DNA of 16,760 nucleotides from Glomus cerebriforme. Taxonomy: Eukaryota; Glomeromycota; Glomeromycetes; Glomerales; Glomeraceae. Under the pieces are notes generated by a model. It saw nothing but the letters and a program-made list of their open reading frames with translations, did no database searches and was not told the DNA's origin. The position numbers and the translations under genes are program-made. The stretch lies in assembly GCA_003550305.1 (NCBI GenBank), contig QKYT01001239.1, positions 3,046 to 19,805 on the forward strand, given 5' to 3'. The first letter of the stretch is position 1; every line of letters starts with the position of its first letter. This document shows, in pieces, positions 9,432 to 16,559 of this stretch.

Positions 9432-10032
9432 TCAAGGTTGAACACTAAGTGATCCCTTGATACATGATAAAATCTTACCATCCGGATTCAAAACTGTAAA
9501 TAAAAAAAAACATAAAAATATATTATATTAATATTTTTATATAAAATATTTCAATAAACAAAATCAAAAAACATTATAACATGAAGTTAATTTACGTACT
9601 TTGTGCCTTAATATCATATTCAACAACAACAGTGTTAGGTTGAGGATTATGGTCAGCGGGCCAAGTTGCGGAAAAATTGAAATCACCCTTTTTTACAGGG
9701 CATGAGAATCCACTTTGTTCAACAAAAAGACTACAATAATCAACTTCATTATGGAATACCACAGTATTTGGGTTATTCTTATCATAACCNGTATACGAAA
9801 ACAACGCGCCTTGTTCAACAACTTCAGATGCTTTACCACCAAGACGGATGGTAACATATTGATGAACAGCAGTAGGTGGGTCTGGGGAATAAGAAAATGA
9901 AGTAATGATATTTGGAAAGTGTCCCTCACATTGCTTAAATCCGCTGAGTGGATCTTGACGTTTTGACGGAATTGAGGTTGCAAATGACACGAAAATGAAG
10001 AGCAACAAAATACTAAGTAAGGTACGTTTCAT
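9432..10032 (-). CDS. Secreted ML-domain (NPC2/MD-2-like) lipid-binding protein, two exons
   Basis: Seen: exon 1 runs 10032-9600 and exon 2 runs 9493-9432. Together they encode 164 residues. Residues 1-20 form a signal peptide (MKRTLL, then a Leu/Ile/Phe-rich core). A Lys-Arg pair at 24-25 could be a Kex2-type processing site. The mature part carries Cys35, Cys100, Cys111 and Cys155, and ends with NPDGKILSCIKGSLSV, which resembles the closing strands of ML domains. The N at 9790 falls in the third position of an ACN codon, so residue 81 is Thr regardless. The open frame continues upstream to 10203, but I chose the start at 10032 because it places the signal peptide at the N-terminus and follows a TATA-like box. 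Known: ML proteins are small secreted or vacuolar beta-sandwich proteins that bind sterols or phospholipids; the fungal relatives are annotated as phosphatidylglycerol/phosphatidylinositol transfer proteins. Inferred: lipid binding outside the cell or in the vacuole; the ligand is unknown. Confidence 0.85.
9494..9599 (-). other. Spliceosomal intron of the ML-domain gene (106 bp)
   Basis: On the minus strand the intron opens with GTACGT (9599-9594) and closes with TTTACAG (9500-9494). It splits a codon after its first base (phase 1). Joining gives A+TT (Ile145) and then an open frame of 19 more residues to a TGA at 9434-9432. Unspliced, the frame stops two codons after Gln144, and the fourth conserved cysteine is lost. 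Restoration of that cysteine is the main support for this splice model. The intron is almost pure A/T. Confidence 0.85.
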
Positions 10033-10129
10033 TTTTGCTATAGTTAATATATATTTTTTTATTATTATTATTTTTTCTTTTTTATTATTTTGAACCGAAT
10101 TATCAAAAAAAGAGAGCGAAACAAGACCA

Positions 10130-10137
10130 TTTTTATA
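10130..10137 (-). promoter_or_regulatory. TATA-like box of the ML-domain gene
   Basis: TATAAAAA on the minus strand, about 98 bp upstream of the chosen ATG. It lies in one of the few stretches here that is not a homopolymer run. Because the window is so AT-rich, a match of this kind can arise by chance; position is the main argument. Confidence 0.4.
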
Positions 10138-10203
10138 TGCTGGATCAAAAATTGAGAACAAGTGATAAACCAATAAAACAATTCCCAGTGATTTTATTAT
10201 CAT

Positions 10204-11720
10204 ATTCCTTTTTTGAAAATGAGAGACATTGCGGGCTGTGTGAACCCTTTTTTAGTTAAACAATGGTTCAAAGAAAAAGTGGCATGATAGTATCTGATTC
10301 TCGTATGAAAATAATAATTCATTTTGTATTACTTTTTTTTAAAAAAAAAATCATTATTTTACTTTATAATATTTTATTTTATTTAATTCAATTTATTTTT
10401 ATTAAAAAAAAAGAAAATGTGAACAACTTTTTCGTTTGTAATAATTGTTTAAAATATTAGAAATAATTTTTCTTTTCTTTTTGGCTGACCTGAAGAGCGA
10501 AAACGCCAAGAAAAAAAAAATTCCATAAATGGAAAAAGAACAATAGCTTTATATTGCATCAACCTGCTTCTAGATTGGCGCAGTAAACTTTTTAAGGTAA
10601 AATGTTGATCTTACATTATTTAACGCCATAAATAAAAAAAACTCCCAACTTTTTGTTATAAAAAATGAGCTTGTGTTACTGTGTTACCTTTGAAGGTCAT
10701 ACAATAAACATATAAATACTTTATTATTGTGGTATTTTTAAATTTATCCGTTTCCATAATAATATAATATTATAATTTATTATGAAAATAAACTTATTTT
10801 TTAAAATAATTAAAGAAATTTTGGAACTAACTATAAACGTGTTTATTGTAATGCTACAATATGATATCGTTTATTGATTGAGAAAACGCCAAATCACATC
10901 AATATATCACAATTAATAAAGAAATATGTGTGATGTGAATTCAAACGGAAAGGATGAACAATTAAAGGTATTGGCTGTTAATTATATTGAGGTAAAAATA
11001 AAAAAAAAAGGATATTAACCAAATAGTTCTAGTAAAGAGAACGGATATTTGTTTTTCGGGAAAATTTCGCCCTTGATCACAATCAAAATTTTTATAAAGT
11101 TTAAAAAGACATTTCCATTTATTTTATTTTATTCCATTATTGTTTCAATACAATTTTTATTATTTTTATTACGCTAAAAGAATAAAAATAAAAAAAAATA
11201 AAGAAAAATAGATTATCATTTCTGAATAGATTTGAATGAGAAAATAAATTAAATAGAAAAATGAGTCATATAACTCATTCCAAATTCACTGTTCCAATTC
11301 GCCATTTTCAGAAGAAATAATCCCACGTACAGTACATAATTTACATAAAAATGGCTCCTCTCATAGATAAGTATAATATTCAACTAATATATTTAAATTT
11401 TCTTGTATTTAATCATGCTAAATATTAAACAAAGATAACAAAATTTGCAGATCATGTGGTAACGCGTAGGCAAACTTCTTTTGTAAATGACATAATTGTT
11501 ACATATTTTTTGTTTTTGCGTTTTGCGCATGCATATACTGTATGACCATTATTTATTATTAACTAGATTCATAGTATATGGGCCGGCAGAGCCATCCCTT
11601 TTTAGGCAGTATTAAGTAATTTATAGTTTATTTTTATTATTTTTATTACTATATAAATAGAAATAGTTTTTAAAATTGTTATTGTTTATTATAAATTAGA
11701 AATAGGAAATATGCACATTG
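10204..11720. other. Gene-free spacer upstream of the ML gene
   Basis: No convincing gene. A 65-codon plus-strand frame (10263-10460) is poly-Lys/Ile/Phe from A and T runs. GAAAACGCCAA recurs at about 10499 and 10883, a possible short shared site. GGGCCGGCAGAGCC near 11580 is an isolated GC-rich patch without a recognised role. Confidence 0.5.
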
Positions 11721-11772
11721 TACCGGGGTTACCCCTGTATCACATGATTTGTACGTACTAAATCCTGTGATC
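11721..11772. repeat. Two adjacent palindromes
   Basis: GGGGTTACCCC (11725-11735) within a near-palindrome, followed by ATCACATGATTT (11739-11750) facing AAATCCTGTGAT (11760-11771) with one mismatch, around a central GTACGTAC. It includes a TCACATGA octamer at 11740-11747. Confidence 0.6.
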
Positions 11773-11808
11773 ATGAGTATAAATAAAAAGTATAATATAT
11801 TAAACTCA

Positions 11809-11927
11809 CGAACAATATTTTTTCACCCGAACGAATATTTTTTCACTGGATATATATTTTTACTGTTTTCAATACACAATTTTAATATTTTCGCCATTTT
11901 CAATGTATGATTTTAATATTTTCACCA
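11809..11927 (+). repeat. Two small tandem duplications
   Basis: Pair 1: CGAACAATATTTTTTCACC (11809-11827) and CGAACGAATATTTTTTCACT (11828-11847). Pair 2: 31-bp units at 11866-11896 and 11897-11927, both TTTTCAAT, then TTTTAATATTTTC, then CCA. Both pairs lie immediately upstream of the tRNA-like unit. Confidence 0.65.
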
Positions 11928-11978
11928 TAAATTTACTTGACTACTATTTCCAAAATATTTGTTTAACATTTTGTTATT

Positions 11979-12125
11979 GACTGCAGCAGTGGTTAAGGTG
12001 TGGCTTTAAGAGATAACCATTTAGGGAATGATGGGTTATATATAATCCCCTGAAGGGGACTCAAGGCCATTAGGCCAAGAGGGAGAGACATGGCGACCAC
12101 TGTGCCGAAGGCACAGAAGGTCGCC
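11979..12125 (+). repeat. Probable tRNA-derived SINE with GC-rich stem-loop body
   Basis: Seen: from 11981, GCAGCAGTGGTTAAGGTGTGG, then CTTTAAGAGATAA, then GGGAATGATGGGTT and AATCCCC follow the order of a leucine-type tRNA (D-loop GTGGTTAAGG, anticodon region around TAA, variable arm, T-arm). TGGTTAAGGTG (11990-12000) resembles an A box. The T-loop (12033-12049) has extra A/T bases and so lacks a perfect B box. Three GC-rich hairpins follow: CCCC-TGAA-GGGG (12047-12058), GGCC-ATTA-GGCC (12065-12076) and the strong one at 12092-12125. Known: many SINEs have a 5' tRNA-like RNA polymerase III head and an unrelated body. Inferred: a decayed SINE. It could instead be a chance tRNA resemblance. Confidence 0.5.
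12092..12125. repeat. Perfect two-stage hairpin, GAA loop
   Basis: Outer stem GGCGACC (12092-12098) with GGTCGCC (12119-12125), then inner stem CTGTGCC (12100-12106) with GGCACAG (12110-12116), loop GAA. All 14 pairs are perfect; only A opposite AA is unpaired between the stems. It is strongly GC-rich against its surroundings. Confidence 0.85.
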
Positions 12126-12207
12126 TAGTCAGTGGTGCAAGCTGCTAAAACTTTGATGTTGGCAATATGAATATTTCTCTAACATTTTTTATGCTTCCCT
12201 ATGAAAA

Positions 12208-12512
12208 AAGAATGTCCGGAAATCATCACCAATAATGTCCTGTATATTGAAATTGACCAGAAATTGTACAAAAATTGCAATTATTATGACAAATATCAGG
12301 ATTTAAAGTCTTTTTAAAGGCCTCAATTGTCTGGAAAATGTAAAAATTGATTTTTATAAACAAGAAATGTACAAGTTTTGTATGAAATTAATGTTCAGAA
12401 TTTTTTATAGATCTTAAATGTCCGGAAAACATAAAATTCAAATGTCTGGAATTTTTTTTATAGGTCCAAAATGTCCGGAAAACATAAAATCAAATGTCCA
12501 GAATTTTTTATA
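12208..12512 (+). repeat. Degenerate tandem array with ATGTCCGG units
   Basis: The two best units are 12408-12460 and 12461-12510 (53 and 50 bp). Each contains AATGTCCGGAAAACATAAAA, then CAAATGTCYRGAATTTTTT and TATAG-like ends. Weaker half-units precede them at 12208, 12231, 12338 and 12389 (ATGTCCGGAAA, ATGTCCTG, TTGTCTGGAAAATG and ATGTTCAGAATTTTTTATAG). Each unit alternates CCGG and CYRG cores, so the basic period may be about 25 bp. Confidence 0.6.
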
Positions 12513-13229
12513 TTGGTTTAACAGTCACGTGTGATGCTTATTTTCACATGGCATAGCCGATTTGCAGAATGCATACGAAGCAGCATTATTAAAATATATG
12601 TGCATTGTTACAATTTCCTTTTTGGCGGCAAGTATAATATTAAGTATAGATAGTAGTAAATTTCATTGGTCATCTTAAAATAAAATCAATAAACTGATTA
12701 GTTTCTTATTTCTTATCAGATTGAATATAAAAAATAATGTGTCACGTAATAATTATTGTGTTGTTGTAAGTAACATAATTTTTGTTTGTTTTAAGTTATG
12801 GATGAATATTTTGGATTATTTGGCAAATTGAATATTTTTTTAGTTCACGAAGAGAAAGACATATGGTACTAAACATTTAATATTTCTAATGATTTTATTA
12901 ACGTTATACAGTAGATAGTTAATCATGTGATGCCAATTATCCATAATGGATCTGTAGATATCTATTTTCGATTTAATATATATTTTTTTTATAAATTTAT
13001 GATACCGCAACTTGTGATTAAGGTTATCAGGACCTAGACAGCCTAAATAAAAACAATGTAATAATTTTATTAACTATTTTTTTTTGTAATATTATTTTTT
13101 TAATATCAAACATTATCTGTTATACCATCAATTGTCAAAAAAAAAAGTTTATTTAATATTTTTATAAAATTTTTACTATAATATATATTAAAAAATATAT
13201 ATTAATTATCATTTAATTCTATAAATTCT
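12513..13229. other. Gene-free AT-rich spacer
   Basis: Nothing coding can be supported. It holds TCACGTGT (12525-12532) and TCATGTGA (12923-12930), and long A/T runs from about 13070 to 13200. Confidence 0.5.
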
Positions 13230-13517
13230 TTATCCACTATATATATAGTAAAGTTGATTAATTTTAATAAATCCTACATAATGATCATATGCATCAATAA
13301 ACTCATGTGACCCATCTCCTTGAAATAATAAAAGTCCTGTATTATTTTCTTTAACTTTATTAGTCAAATAGATATATGCTAACATATGCATTTTCTCTTC
13401 AAATTCATAAGTAAAGATGATGCTGCAATTATTTTTACAAATCCACAATATTGCGGAATTTTGAATCGAATTGCGCATAGTCATCCGCAATTCCGCAATT
13501 CCAATCACGTGATTCAT
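13230..13517 (-). CDS. Unrecognised 95-codon open frame, doubtful
   Basis: An open frame on the minus strand with a Met start at 13517 and a stop at 13230-13232. Residues 1-25 are encoded by the palindromic repeat at 13450-13514 and are probably not real protein. Residues from about 30 onward (TYEFEEKMHMLAYIYLTNKVKENNTG, then LLFQGDGSHEFIDAYDHYVGF) have a more protein-like composition than other chance frames here. I do not recognise a family. It may be a gene remnant, an exon or chance. Confidence 0.2.
   Translation of the reverse strand: MNHVIGIAELRMTMRNSIQNSAILWICKNNCSIIFTYEFEEKMHMLAYIYLTNKVKENNTGLLLFQGDGSHEFIDAYDHYVGFIKINQLYYIYSG
13450..13514. repeat. Perfect 11-bp inverted repeat followed by a palindrome
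   Basis: ATTGCGGAATT (13450-13460) and AATTCCGCAAT (13489-13499) are exact inverses; further ATTGCGC and ATCCGCAATT fragments lie between. The palindrome AATCACGTGATT (13503-13514) follows at once. Confidence 0.65.
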
Positions 13518-13545
13518 ATAAATTGCAAAATCACCAATTACTCAA

Positions 13546-13649
13546 GATCTAGTGATTAGATTTTGATGGAATATATACCATTTGACTCCTCTCATTAAGA
13601 CGAATCGAATGGTATAAATATCGAATTTCTAACATCAATATTGACAGAG
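13546..13649 (+). repeat. Target repeat, unit 1 (unoccupied site)
   Basis: About 104 bp starting GATCTAGTGATT and ending TCAATATTGACAGAG (13635-13649), a two-mismatch version of the occupied 15-mer. It continues into ATACAACTAC instead of a T-tract. It aligns along its length with unit 2 (shared GATTTT, ATA-CATT-GA, GAATGGT and TTCTA-CATC blocks). Internally, TATACCATT (13574-13582) and AATGGTATA (13608-13616) form an inverted pair. Confidence 0.6.
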
Positions 13650-13692
13650 ATACAACTACACAAACATTTAACAAATTTTGGAAATGAAATAT

Positions 13693-13801
13693 GATCCAAT
13701 GATTGGATTTTAATAAACTTTATATCATTCGATTCATCTCAATGAAATGAGAGGATTTGAATGGTGGCAATTTCATCATTCTAGCATCGATATTGGCAGA
13801 G
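13693..13801 (+). repeat. Target repeat, unit 2 (occupied by LINE copy C)
   Basis: About 109 bp starting GATCCAATGATT and ending in the 15-bp target motif. Diverged from unit 1, which starts 147 bp upstream; the 43 bp between them appear unique. A shorter trace, GATCGATATTTAATCAG, occurs near 14262 at the 5' end of copy C. Confidence 0.6.
13787..13801. repeat. 15-bp target-site motif before copy C
   Basis: An identical 15-mer that is also the end of the second target-repeat unit (13693-13801), so this junction shows what the site looked like before any insertion on its left side. Confidence 0.85.
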
Positions 13802-14293
13802 TTTTTTTTTTAAATTCAAACTTTTATTAAGTTTAAGGTAAGGAATAAGACCCAATGATCTTGCTCAGCTTATAGTCAGAAAAAATACAATACATAAAAG
13901 AAAAACAATCATATATTATATAAAACCCAACAGGTGCTTCCGCCTACCCAAACATATACTTCATAATGAGCAGTATAGCCCAGGCTGATCAGCCATTTCT
14001 AGATGGTACCTCCCCCAAGGACATTCCTAATCACAACAGATACTTTCATACAAGTTTATCCTGAAATTAGATGTATGGAGATTCTATAAAATAATGAATT
14101 ATCTACCGATTTTGCATTTTTTGAAACAAATTTTAATAAAAGAAGCTAACTAGCGGGACTCTCTCAATTAGCATACAGATATTCTTCCATGTCTCCCAGG
14201 AGATATCTTCATTATCTCAGTTGTGAAATACATCAACTAGAAAACTTATTAGAAAATATTAGGATCGATATTTAATCAGTACCATGTGACCAT
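13802..14293 (-). mobile_element. Short LINE copy C, related but divergent subfamily
   Basis: A 10-T tract (13802-13811) opens this 492-bp segment, directly after the same 15-mer that precedes copies A and B; the next 15-mer (14294-14308) bounds its other end. Most of it does not align with copy A. However, the stretch from about 13945 (ACCCAA, then ACTTCATAATGAGCAGTA) matches copy A from about 14489 (ACCCAA, then ACTTCGCAATGAGAGGTA) for roughly 60 bp. I therefore read it as a severely 5'-truncated member of a related family. No open frame of note is present. Confidence 0.6.
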
Positions 14294-14308
14294 TCGATAT
14301 TGGCAGAG
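14294..14308. repeat. 15-bp target-site motif between copies C and A
   Basis: TCGATATTGGCAGAG, identical to the copies at 13787-13801 and 16545-16559. Each is followed at once by a T-tract. It is simultaneously the right flank of copy C and the left flank of copy A. Confidence 0.85.
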
Positions 14309-14561
14309 TTTTTTTTTTTTTAGTTTTAACAGCATATTTTATTTAATAAGATAAATTGAAAATACAAATAAAAATAAACAAATATAAACAAAATATATGG
14401 ATCTCATCGCTATCTAGTTTACATAAAGTAAAAATATAAAAAGTAAAAACTAATCTATAAAATTACGCTATAAACCTAATATAACAATATACCCAATAAA
14501 CTACTTCGCAATGAGAGGTAGTAACCAAGTCGACCATCCTGAGAGTATCNTCTCCAATCCC

Positions 14562-15143
14562 TTAAAATAAGTTAAAGGAGAGCCGTAACTTAACATCCCG
14601 AACTGTCAGATCCATCAGAGGGACCATTTGGTCCAAAAGTTTTATCCAGAAGGTACCAAGGAGAATTGCTTTATCAAGCAGATCTGGTACAAAGGCTGAG
14701 GTCAGTGATGGGAGCCTTGAAATCTGAGCAGCATCGGCGGAAGCATGTGATATTAGAACGTCTCTAGCAGGAAGCGTAGAGGCCATTATGTGACAACGAG
14801 GGAGCCATGTTTGGTGAAAGAAGTCATGTTGTAACTTCATCACCACTGGGCAAAGAATGTTTTTAGTGGAAACCCTAGAGAATCCAAGAGAGAGGAAAAA
14901 GGCCGTAAGGGAGCATGGAATGAATCCCTGAAGAATAAACAAAGGCCAGTGTGGAGAATCCGGTAAGGAAGTCCAAATGGGCAGCGACAAATACGTTTGT
15001 CGTGAAGGGAAAGTGGAAATATCTTTATTCAAATACTTAGACTATGAAGTAATAATTGAGTTAAGTAAAGCATCTTTAAATGACAGAAATAGAGTGGAAA
15101 AATTATTATAAGGCAGCGGCAGACAATTCGGTGAATCAATAGC
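14562..15143 (-). pseudogene. LINE ORF2 C-terminal remnant with internal stop
   Basis: The same frame as the Cys/His fragment continues past its TAG. It reads AIDSPNCLPLPYNN and onwards, meets a second in-frame TAG at 15044-15042, then stays open for about 160 codons to a TAA at 14564-14562. It contains WTSLPDSPHW, HQTWLPRC and FWIKLLDQM. No catalytic motif is visible. I interpret it as the C-terminal extension of the element's polyprotein because of the conserved frame and its position before the 3' untranslated region. Confidence 0.6.
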
Positions 15144-15596
15144 CTAAATGGGAGCTGCGCAATCCACAAGATGGGAGAAAGATTCAGGACAGACTCTGCA
15201 GAAAAAACAGAGCAACTTTTGCGAGAAATAACAAGGATGATGAGAATTCATCACGTCCATAGTAGAGAGTTCTAGAAATTGTAATTTGTAACAAAAAGAA
15301 GTGTAAGTGATACGGTGTTCCTGTGCTTTGAAAGGTGATAAGTCAGTGCAAGGAACAAATGTATTTAGAGATAGCCAAGACAAATCCCAATCGATCAAAG
15401 AAACAAAGGGGATTAAGTAAGAAAATCTATTTAATGATAAAACATTAACAAATTCACTAAAAGATAGATAAGAATCAAAAGTCTTGCGAAAAGGAGAATC
15501 AATTCTAATAGAATTATAGGAAAAGGAAACTAATAACGAAGAAGGAAAAGAAAAAGAAATTTTGTCTAGTGAGGAAAAATCTGAATAACGCGTCAA
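15144..15596 (-). pseudogene. LINE ORF2 fragment with C-X2-C-X5-H-X3-C motif
   Basis: This frame continues the polypeptide just downstream of the RNase H domain but in another frame; a one-base shift near 15594 would join the two. It ends in a TAG at 15146-15144. Near its end, Cys133, Cys136, His142 and Cys146 form CRVCPESFSHLVDC (15200-15159). LINE polyproteins with RNase H often end in a Cys/His cluster of this kind (the zinc-binding region annotated near reverse transcriptases), so I read it as the equivalent module. It is not an independent gene. Confidence 0.7.
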
Positions 15597-16543
15597 GAAC
15601 GTGCCATAAAATCAGCTAAGTTATGTAAGTAATTGTCCAAATGTGAAACAACTTTATGCATAGTACAGGATAAATTCTTAGAAAATAAAAATTTAACAAA
15701 AATAGACCAAAGAAAATGTTCATTAAAAGTGAACAAAGAGGAACCCGGAGAATCAATAATGGAATTTACTCCATTAATAACAGAAACATTGTCAGTATAA
15801 ATGTTCAAATGCGCATGATCAGGGATAAAGAAACAGATGAGAATTAGGGGAGCTAATTCAGAAATCAGAGAAGAAGCGATAGGGTAAGAGATGGGGACTG
15901 CTAGAGAATGTAAAATATGATTCTCTGAATCAGATTGAATCCAAGCACAAGAAATGCGTGGGGAATTATCAACAATTGTAAAAGAGCCATCAATGTAATA
16001 ATGATAAGAATTAGATGTCGAAACATAGAATTGTGAAAAATTAATAATATTTTGAATAGGAGGAAGGGGGGAAGAAGTTCTATTAACTATAGGAGAAATA
16101 GAAAAATCTGAAACCAAAGAAGAAAGTTGCAAGGAAACAGTTTTAATAGAAACTTTGAAAGACATAAGATCCAACCGTTTTAGACGGTATTTCAATACGG
16201 AGGGAAGAACCACCGTAAGGGATAGATCAATTGAGAAAGAACAATGAATAGGATCTAATTTCTTCTGCTGAGAAGAAGTCAGCAAGGAATGGTGATTAGA
16301 GTTCAAAGAACAACTGGGACATTGCCAGAGAAAAAGCAACTGGAAAATCAGAGTATGTGTAGAATCCTGAGGAGGAGCCGGGATCCAGTAGTCAATGAGG
16401 GCAGTATGGGCCCTGGGATTATATTTAAAAATATGATCAAAATTGGTGCGAGAAACTGAAGGAAGCCAATTAGCAACCCAATGGAAACCAAAATGCTTGT
16501 TAGGATGATTAAATAGTATTGACTGATAGGAAATATCAAGGGA
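15593..16543 (-). pseudogene. LINE ORF2 fragment: region upstream of RNase H plus RNase H domain
   Basis: One continuous reading frame of 316 codons from the truncation point to a TGA at 15595-15593. The first methionine-like start is internal (16339); the 68 codons upstream of it are open and in frame, and include a HFGFHWVANWLP segment. A CPSC pair follows shortly after. Numbering from 16339, RNase H motifs are clear: Asp117 in YIDGSF, Glu161 in SELAPL, Asp183 in YTDN, His233 in VVSHLDN and Asp243 in LADF. These match, in order and spacing, the DEDD active-site residues and the histidine of RNase HI-type domains. Role of the intact family: removal of the RNA strand from the RNA-DNA hybrid during retrotransposition. 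The frame breaks directly after the domain. Confidence 0.85.
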
Positions 16544-16544
16544 G

Positions 16545-16559
16545 TCGATATTGGCAGAG
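16545..16559. repeat. 15-bp target-site motif between copies A and B
   Basis: An identical 15-mer located exactly at the 5' truncation point of copy A and directly before the T-tract of copy B. Confidence 0.85.

Larger units (their letters stand above)
14309..16544 (-). mobile_element. 5'-truncated non-LTR retrotransposon (LINE) copy A with RNase H domain
   Basis: Seen: the 3' end on the minus strand is a poly-A tail (13 T on the plus strand at 14309-14321), preceded by an AT-rich 3' untranslated stretch up to about 14560 and then by degenerate coding sequence up to 16543. Both ends abut the identical 15-mer TCGATATTGGCAGAG (14294-14308 and 16545-16559), which fits a target-site duplication. 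The open frame runs right up to the 5' junction with no start codon context, so the copy is 5'-truncated and lacks the reverse transcriptase. Known: some LINE clades carry an RNase H domain after the reverse transcriptase, and truncation at the 5' end is usual for target-primed reverse transcription. At least one frameshift and two in-frame TAG codons make it inactive. It is much less A/T-biased than the surrounding intergenic DNA. Confidence 0.85.

Noticed and set aside
9693..9983. Open frames overlapping the ML gene (minus 9693-9983 and plus 9715-9900)
   Set aside because: They overlap exon 1 of the ML gene in other frames; no domain is visible and the ML frame explains the region.
10033..10203. 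In-frame upstream extension of the ML gene adding 57 residues
   Set aside because: It would bury the signal peptide inside the protein, it is encoded by A/T runs (poly-Lys, poly-Ile), and it spans the TATA-like box.
10926..11018. A 30-codon plus-strand frame starting MCDVNSNGKDEQLK with GT sites nearby, considered as a first exon
   Set aside because: Joining the candidate donor at the GAG-GTAAAA site to the nearest downstream AG gives a stop after one codon, and no following exon could be found.
11979..12053. A functional nuclear tRNA-Leu gene
   Set aside because: The T-loop is expanded with A/T bases, the acceptor ends do not pair convincingly and the anticodon stem is poor; a tRNA-derived repeat fits better.
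16348..16539. Minus-strand 63-codon frame upstream of the RNase H fragment
   Set aside because: It is a different frame from the LINE polyprotein, which is open through the same stretch.
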